DNA of 17,400 nt from Moraxellaceae bacterium (GTDB taxonomy: Bacteria; Pseudomonadota; Gammaproteobacteria; Pseudomonadales; Moraxellaceae). The DNA is taken from NCBI GenBank assembly GCA_030684415.1, contig JAUXNL010000412.1, positions 1 to 17,400 of the forward strand, in the 5' to 3' direction. The position numbers and the translations under genes are program-made. Position 1 is the stretch's first letter. Every line of letters starts with the position of its first letter. The notes below the pieces were generated by a model that was given only the letters and a program-made list of their open reading frames with translations, did not search any database and had not been told where the DNA came from. Below, one piece after another: positions 13,722 to 17,400 of this stretch.

Positions 13722-14239
13722 CAGGCCTTGATCACCCGCGTGGCGCAGATGTCGTCGTGAATGCATTTGTGCGAAGCGCGGAAGATGAGCACTACATTGG
13801 CGAAGCTGAAAATGTTGCCGGCCACAGGCACGACGCCTGGCAACATGAGGATGGCGCAACGCTTGAGCAGCAGTGGCAGCGGCGCTTGTTCGCCATCACT
13901 GTCCTGCACCACACGGATGCCGATCATGCGTTTGCCGAGCGTCTGGCCCGTGCTTTTCATGGCGCTGATGTTGAGCGCGAGATACACCACGAACGCCACA
14001 ACCGTGGTGACCAGGTTGTAGCGCCAGCCTTCGCCTTCCATCCACTCCACACCGCCGCCATTAAAGGCAGATATAAAGCCGATCGCCCCACCTAGCGCTG
14101 CGCATACCGCGACCAGTATCAGGCTGTCGATAATGCTGGCCCAAAGGCGTTGCAGACGAGTCGCCAGTACCTGTTCATCGGCACTGCTGATGATGTCGGT
14201 CACGATGGCGGCGGGAGCGGCGTAGGGATTGTCGGTCAT
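13721..14239 (-). CDS. RDD-family membrane protein (first in operon)
   Basis: This 172-residue protein starts at ATG 14239, with AAGGA 6 bases upstream (GTG 14242 would add one residue). The N-terminus is MTDNPYAAPAA. The RDD domain includes ATRLQRLWASIIDSLI with the Arg...Asp pair, a TM helix at 38-55, a second at about 77-92, then KSTGQTLGKRMIGIRVV with the TxGK motif, and a last hydrophobic stretch (KRCAILMLPGVVPVAGNIFS) ending in RASHKCIHDDICATRVI. It opens the MoxR operon. Two unlike RDD genes in a row suggest a heteromeric membrane unit, or divergence after an old duplication. Confidence 0.88.
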   Translation of the reverse strand: MTDNPYAAPAAIVTDIISSADEQVLATRLQRLWASIIDSLILVAVCAALGGAIGFISAFNGGGVEWMEGEGWRYNLVTTVVAFVVYLALNISAMKSTGQTLGKRMIGIRVVQDSDGEQAPLPLLLKRCAILMLPGVVPVAGNIFSFANVVLIFRASHKCIHDDICATRVIKA

Positions 14240-14264
14240 CACGTTTCCTTGTGCGGGTGTGGAA

Positions 14265-14302
14265 CTGAAGGTGTTGGGCTAAATGTGTCGGGCTGAAGGT
14301 GT
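14265..14302. promoter_or_regulatory. 10-bp direct repeat in the operon leader
   Basis: CTGAAGGTGT occurs at 14265-14274 and 14293-14302 (start-to-start 28 bp, with GGGCT also repeated between them), 25-65 bases before the first RDD gene. A pair of sites on nearly the same helical face is compatible with binding of a dimeric regulator or with a small tandem duplication. No convincing sigma-70 boxes were found here. Confidence 0.35.
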
Positions 14303-14518
14303 GGAGCCGTAGCGGGCAGGGAGTCTCTGGATAAGCGCGGCGTGTCGTCCCCGCACACCCCGAGGGTGCCGGTGGTGCGAAGCCGGTCCCCACTGTCATC
14401 AAGCACTTGCGGCGTTCGCCGCTCGCCACAGTGAGGCTGCCCAGAGGTTCCCTGAATGCTGCGTAGAGCCCAGGGCGGAGTGTGCAGCCAAGCAGTGGGG
14501 CAGGAAAAGCCGGGCATG

Positions 14519-14544
14519 AAAAAAAACGCCACGAAGACCGTGGC
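14519..14544 (-). terminator. Intrinsic terminator of the protease gene
   Basis: On the minus strand GCCACG, the loop GTCTT and CGTGGC form a 6-bp perfect stem, followed by G and eight T (eight A at 14519-14526 on +). It lies about 235 bp after the protease stop, giving a long 3' UTR, and separates that gene from the RDD operon. Confidence 0.8.
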
Positions 14545-14600
14545 CGGGTTCAAAAGATTGGTGGAAGGGCTGCTGGCGGGGCGCCATGGATGCCATGGCC

Positions 14601-14636
14601 GATGCCGATGCCGATGCCGATGCCGATGCCGATGCA
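14601..14636. repeat. Hexanucleotide microsatellite (GATGCC)n
   Basis: Five perfect GATGCC units are followed by GATGCA, preceded by the degenerate ggatgccatggcc. It falls in the 3' UTR of the protease gene, before its terminator. Copy number is likely to vary by slippage. Confidence 0.9.
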
Positions 14637-14777
14637 GGGCAGGCATAGCCAGCACGGCGGCCCCGTCGTCAGGCCGCTCGTGCCTCGCACTTGGCTTCCG
14701 ACATTGCATCCCTGGCCACGTCATCCGGCCATGCCGAAAGCCGACGGCATCACCACGAATGGCGTGCCGCGCGCTCC

Positions 14778-15917
14778 TCACTCCGGCGCGTTGGCCTGTG
14801 CCGGCCGCTCCCCGGTACGCAGGCGCAGCTCTATTTCACGGTTGTCGCGCACCACGACCATCTTGAGTTCGGTGTCCGGCTTCAGCGCGGCAATGCGCTT
14901 GATGGCCTCGGCCGAGTCGCTGATGGCGTCCCCGTTGATCTGCACGATGATGTCGCCCGCCGCCATGCCGCCTTTATGCGCGGGCCCGCCGCGGACCACG
15001 CCGGCGACGGCCACCCCTTTGGTGACCTTGCTGCCGATATACGCCGCCATTTCTTCGTCCAGCGTGCGCACCTCGATGCCCAGCCAGCCTCGCACCACCT
15101 TGCCGTCTTTCACGAGGGCGTTCATGACGTCTTTGGCCAGCGCGGCCGGGATGGCAAAGCCGATGCCCATGCTGCCGCCGCTGCGCGAGTAGATGGCGGA
15201 GTTCACACCGACCAGATTGCCGGCCACGTCCACCAGCGCGCCGCCAGAGTTGCCGGGATTGATGGCCGCATCGGTCTGGATGAAGTCCTCGAAAGTGTTG
15301 ATGCCAAGCCCCTGGCGGCCGAGGGCGGACACGATGCCCTGGGTCACGGTCTGGCCCACGCCAAACGGATTGCCGATGGCGAGCACCACATCGCCCACCT
15401 GCATCGGCGTTTCACGGAAGGGCAATACCGGCAGGTCTTTGAGCGCGATACGCAGCACGGCAAGGTCGGTGCCGGGGTCAGTGCCGACCACGGTGGCGGT
15501 GGTTTCGCGGCCATCGCGCAGCGCGACACGAATTTCATCCGCCGCGGCCACCACATGGTTGTTGGTCAGCACATAGCCTTCTGCGCTGACGATAACGCCG
15601 GAGCCCAGGCTCGATTGCATGCGCTCTTCCGGCACGCCATCACCGAAAAAGCGGCGAAAGAACGGGTCTTGCAACAGCGGGTGCATCTGCTGCCGGCGCT
15701 TTTGCGAGGTATAGATGTTGACCACGGCCGGCGCCGCCAGTTGCACGGCGCTGGCGTAGGAGGCAGGGCCGGTAACGGCCGGGGCAATTGCGGCGCTACG
15801 CTCGTTGGCCAGCGTAGGGGCGGCGGGAGTGGGGGCTGCGCGGTCGCTGCGTTCATGCCAGGCCCAGAGCAAGACAGCGGTCAGCAATATCCACGGGAAC
15901 AGGGTCTTGAAACGCAT
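14778..15917 (-). CDS. Membrane-anchored HtrA-family serine protease (DegS/AlgW-like)
   Basis: This 379-residue protein starts at ATG 15917, with AAGGAA upstream. Residues 5-20 are a hydrophobic anchor, without a clear cleavage site. The trypsin-like domain has the full triad: His121 in TNNHVV, Asp151 in GTDLAVL, and Ser224 in INPGNSGGAL. A single PDZ domain follows at about 275-365 (RGWLGIEV, GVAVAGVVRGGPAHKGGMAA, GDIIVQINGD). One PDZ plus an N-terminal anchor is the DegS/AlgW layout, as opposed to two PDZ domains in DegP/DegQ. DegS/AlgW cleave the anti-sigma factor RseA/MucA under envelope stress; that this one does so is inferred. It is a single-gene unit, divergent from the Nif3 gene. Confidence 0.93.
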   Translation of the reverse strand: MRFKTLFPWILLTAVLLWAWHERSDRAAPTPAAPTLANERSAAIAPAVTGPASYASAVQLAAPAVVNIYTSQKRRQQMHPLLQDPFFRRFFGDGVPEERMQSSLGSGVIVSAEGYVLTNNHVVAAADEIRVALRDGRETTATVVGTDPGTDLAVLRIALKDLPVLPFRETPMQVGDVVLAIGNPFGVGQTVTQGIVSALGRQGLGINTFEDFIQTDAAINPGNSGGALVDVAGNLVGVNSAIYSRSGGSMGIGFAIPAALAKDVMNALVKDGKVVRGWLGIEVRTLDEEMAAYIGSKVTKGVAVAGVVRGGPAHKGGMAAGDIIVQINGDAISDSAEAIKRIAALKPDTELKMVVVRDNREIELRLRTGERPAQANAPE

Positions 15918-15949
15918 GAAAAGGGTTCCTTCAGCAGGGCTCGCAAGCG

Positions 15950-15978
15950 AATATGATGGCCCTCCTGTTGGGTCTCAA
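15950..15978 (-). promoter_or_regulatory. Candidate sigma-70 promoter for the protease gene
   Basis: On the minus strand TTGAGA (15978-15973), a 17-bp spacer, and CATATT (15955-15950) match the -35 and -10 boxes at 5/6 and 4/6. The predicted start is about 25 bases before the ATG. On the + strand TATGAT (15952-15957) could be the -10 of the Nif3 gene, but no -35 is evident. Confidence 0.4.
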
Positions 15979-15989
15979 GGTGTCTTTGT

Positions 15990-16814
15990 ATGAGTTTATT
16001 GCCCGCCTCAGCACCGCCCGGTGTTCCGCCCGCAGTGGCGGCCCCCACGTCTGGAATGTGCTCGCTGCGCGATCTGGTCGCGCGTCTCGATGCCACGCTT
16101 GAGCCTGCCCGTTTCAACGACTACTGCCCGAACGGCCTGCAGGTGGAGGGGCGTGCCGAGGTGCGCAAGATCGTGACAGGCGTGACGGCCTCGCAGGCGT
16201 TGATCGATGCCGCGATTGCCGCCGGTGCCGATGCGCTGCTGGTGCATCACGGCTATTTCTGGAAAGGCGAAGACGCCCGCATTACCGGTATCAAACGTCG
16301 TCGTCTCAAAACGCTGCTCGATAACGACCTCTCGTTGCTGGCCTACCACCTGCCGTTGGATGCGCATCCGCTGCTGGGCAACAACGCCCAGCTCGCGCGA
16401 GTGCTGGGGCTGGTCATCGACGGCCCGCTGGAGCCGGGTAATCCGCGCAGCATCGGCAACACCGCAACGCTGCCAACGCCGCTGCGCGCAGAAGACTTTG
16501 CGGCGCAGGTGGAGCAGGCGCTGGGTCGCAGGCCGCAGTTGATTGACGGCGGCCCGAGCCTGATCCGGCGTATCGGTTTCTGCACGGGCGCCGCACAGGG
16601 CTATATCGATCAGGCCGTCGCGCAGGGGCTGGATGCCTATGTCAGTGGTGAGATTTCCGAGCCTACGGTGCATGCCGCGCGCGAAGCCGGCATTCATTAT
16701 CTGGCTTGCGGCCACCATGCGACCGAGCGTTATGGCGTGCAGGCGCTGGGAGAATTCTTGCGCGCCGAGCTGGGGGTGGCAGTGGAGTTCATCGACATCG
16801 ACAACCCGGTCTGA
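15990..16814 (+). CDS. Nif3-like dinuclear metal centre protein (YbgI family)
   Basis: This 274-residue protein starts at ATG 15990, with AAGGTG 7 bases upstream; Met23 is the alternative and matches where most homologs begin, so the first 22 Pro/Ala-rich residues are an extra. The Nif3 pattern is complete: FNDYCPNGLQVEG (42-54), VHHGYFWKG (85-93), AYHLPLDAH (118-126), and ACGHHATERYGVQALGEFL (239-257). The metal ligands by family analogy are His86, His87, Asp124, His242 and Glu246, with the same spacing as E. coli YbgI (63, 64, 101, 215, 219). The family forms hexameric toroids with a two-metal site. The enzymatic role is not firmly known; GTP cyclohydrolase-type activity has been proposed for some members. 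Confidence 0.93.
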   Translation: MSLLPASAPPGVPPAVAAPTSGMCSLRDLVARLDATLEPARFNDYCPNGLQVEGRAEVRKIVTGVTASQALIDAAIAAGADALLVHHGYFWKGEDARITGIKRRRLKTLLDNDLSLLAYHLPLDAHPLLGNNAQLARVLGLVIDGPLEPGNPRSIGNTATLPTPLRAEDFAAQVEQALGRRPQLIDGGPSLIRRIGFCTGAAQGYIDQAVAQGLDAYVSGEISEPTVHAAREAGIHYLACGHHATERYGVQALGEFLRAELGVAVEFIDIDNPV

Positions 16815-16855
16815 CGGCGTATAGCCCGTCGCAATCGAAGCCGTTGGCAAACCCG

Positions 16856-16868
16856 ATTGACTGTCAAT
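16856..16868. promoter_or_regulatory. 13-bp palindrome, possible operator
   Basis: ATTGAC and GTCAAT flank a single central T at the end of the Nif3 gene region. It has operator-like symmetry, but it is nearly 290 bp from the next start codon and no regulator is known. Confidence 0.25.
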
Positions 16869-17108
16869 TGGCGACAAACGAAGCGATATGGGCTTTATCG
16901 GTTTGAACGTTCGTTTGCTGTTGTGGCGCATGAGCAGTCTTTGGGTGCTGTCGCGCTATTCATGACGATGAGTCTGATTGCGGCTCACCATCATTTCCGT
17001 GTGTTCTAGTTGTGCCGGAGGTTGGGCCCGTTGTGGGTGGCCGAAATCTGTTGGCGGGGGACATGACCGGTTAGTGATCTGACGGCGCCAGCATAAAACT
17101 GTAGACGC

Positions 17109-17137
17109 TTGTTACCAGATAATTATGAATCTATAGA
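17109..17137 (+). promoter_or_regulatory. Candidate sigma-70 promoter of the last gene
   Basis: TTGTTA (17109-17114), a 17-bp AT-rich spacer and TATAGA (17132-17137) each match consensus at 4/6. They lie just before the ribosome-binding site TGGAGGAA (17146-17153) and ATG 17157. Confidence 0.4.
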
Positions 17138-17156
17138 AGAAGCTGTGGAGGAATTC

Positions 17157-17400
17157 ATGTTTGCAATCGACGTTCCCTCTGTGCCAGTTGAGATGGTGCA
17201 GGCTTATCAGTCAGATGAAATGATATCGGTGCATCAGGTGGCTGCGGCGCCAGGGCATTCATTTGACTACATAATGACGAGTTGTACTGATGCCCAGCAT
17301 TTGAATGTTAAAGGCAATACTATTCGAGGGAATTTTGTTAGCCCTGCGGACACACTATTATTTGGCTATTTCAAGAGTGAAAAAGGTGTTGATATTGATC
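17157..17400 (+). CDS. Unrecognised AT-richer gene, 3' end outside window
   Basis: The frame is open from ATG 17157 to the window end (81 codons seen). The Shine-Dalgarno GGAGGAA lies 4 bases before the start, and a promoter-like pair lies further upstream. The visible protein begins MFAIDVPSVPVEMVQAYQSD and contains SFDYIMTSCTDAQHLNVKG and FVSPADTLLFGYFKSEKGVD. I do not recognise the family. There is no signal peptide or transmembrane segment in this part, so it looks soluble and beta-rich. Codon use favours A/T in third positions (ATA, TTA, ATT, GGT), unlike every gene to its left, which suggests horizontal acquisition. Confidence 0.65.
   Translation, partial: MFAIDVPSVPVEMVQAYQSDEMISVHQVAAAPGHSFDYIMTSCTDAQHLNVKGNTIRGNFVSPADTLLFGYFKSEKGVDID

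Larger units (their letters stand above)
14243..14777. other. Intergenic region between the protease gene and the RDD/MoxR operon
   Basis: 535 bp without a supported gene. From right to left it contains the 3' region of the protease gene with the GATGCC microsatellite (14601-14636), an intrinsic terminator (14519-14544), a cluster of GC-rich hairpins (14353-14433, including GCGGCG/CGCCGC at 14409-14422 inside a CACTGT/ACAGTG pair), and the operon leader. Open frames through the microsatellite give Met-Pro or Arg-His repeats and are artefacts. Confidence 0.6.
16815..17156. other. Intergenic region, no gene seen
   Basis: About 340 bp after the Nif3 stop. No plausible ORF is present; the minus-strand frame across it is a shadow of the Nif3 gene. 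It contains a 13-bp near-palindrome ATTGAC-T-GTCAAT (16856-16868), an inverted repeat CAAACGAA (16875-16882)/TTCGTTTG (16910-16917) enclosing CGATA/TATCG, and, at the right end, a promoter-like pair and a strong ribosome-binding site for the next gene. AT content rises from about 16860 onward. Confidence 0.6.

Noticed and set aside
14320..14450. Possible cobalamin riboswitch on the minus strand
   Set aside because: A few B12-box-like strings occur, but the conserved core (GCTGCCCCCGCAACGG-type segment and the proper box) is absent.
14482..15192. ORF encoding a Met-Pro repeat
   Set aside because: The repeat is only the GATGCC microsatellite read in one frame; the remainder is antisense to the protease gene.
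14691..15956. 421-codon plus-strand ORF
   Set aside because: It is antisense to the HtrA-type protease with a full catalytic triad, and is a shadow with His/Asp/Gly-rich composition.
16008..16931. 307-codon minus-strand ORF
   Set aside because: It is antisense to the Nif3 gene, which has all metal ligands; no ribosome-binding site or family likeness.

Overview
The window is GC-rich (about 60-65% by eye) DNA from a proteobacterium. A gammaproteobacterium is most likely, judging from a DegS/AlgW-type protease gene divergent from a Nif3-family gene, strong Shine-Dalgarno sites, and a compact MoxR/DUF58/DUF4350/DUF4129/SpoIIM/RDD operon. The species cannot be fixed from the sequence alone.

Layout. 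(1) 1-790: a 5'-truncated hicA toxin gene and hicB antitoxin gene (+), closed by an intrinsic terminator. (2) 790-1980: a degenerate accessory stretch. It holds a start-less piece that reads like the N-terminal part of the type I-E CRISPR RNA endonuclease Cas6e, fused in frame to what looks like the C-terminal end of a UPF0175 antitoxin. This overlaps the first residues of a DUF3368/PIN toxin that stops after 24 codons. The rest of the stretch has hairpins but no recognisable gene. (3) 2029-5243 (-): a three-gene envelope module made of two tandemly duplicated secreted Sel1-repeat proteins followed by a secreted beta-propeller-like protein; the duplication includes the upstream leader. (4) 5322-5854: about 530 bp without a gene, carrying three consecutive perfect hairpins and a second partial copy of one of them. 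(5) 5855-14239 (-): a long operon, in transcription order RDD, RDD, SpoIIM-like, membrane protein, DUF4129, DUF4350, MoxR ATPase, a doubtful small ORF, DUF58, and an HEXXH membrane protein. Most junctions are ATGA or TGATG overlaps, which implies translational coupling. (6) 14243-14777: the leader of that operon plus the 3' region of the protease gene, with a strong terminator and a (GATGCC)n microsatellite. (7) 14778-15917 (-): a membrane-anchored DegS/AlgW-like serine protease, divergent from (8) 15990-16814 (+), a Nif3-family protein. (9) 16815-17400: a non-coding gap, then the start of an unrecognised, clearly AT-richer gene that runs off the window.

How the parts may work together. The MoxR ATPase with DUF58, DUF4350, DUF4129, SpoIIM and RDD proteins is a conserved bacterial gene neighbourhood, thought to be a membrane-associated AAA+ chaperone system; its exact substrate is not established. 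The Sel1/beta-propeller trio is exported and probably periplasmic. The left end looks like an accessory region where toxin-antitoxin genes and a CRISPR-Cas remnant have been joined and have decayed.
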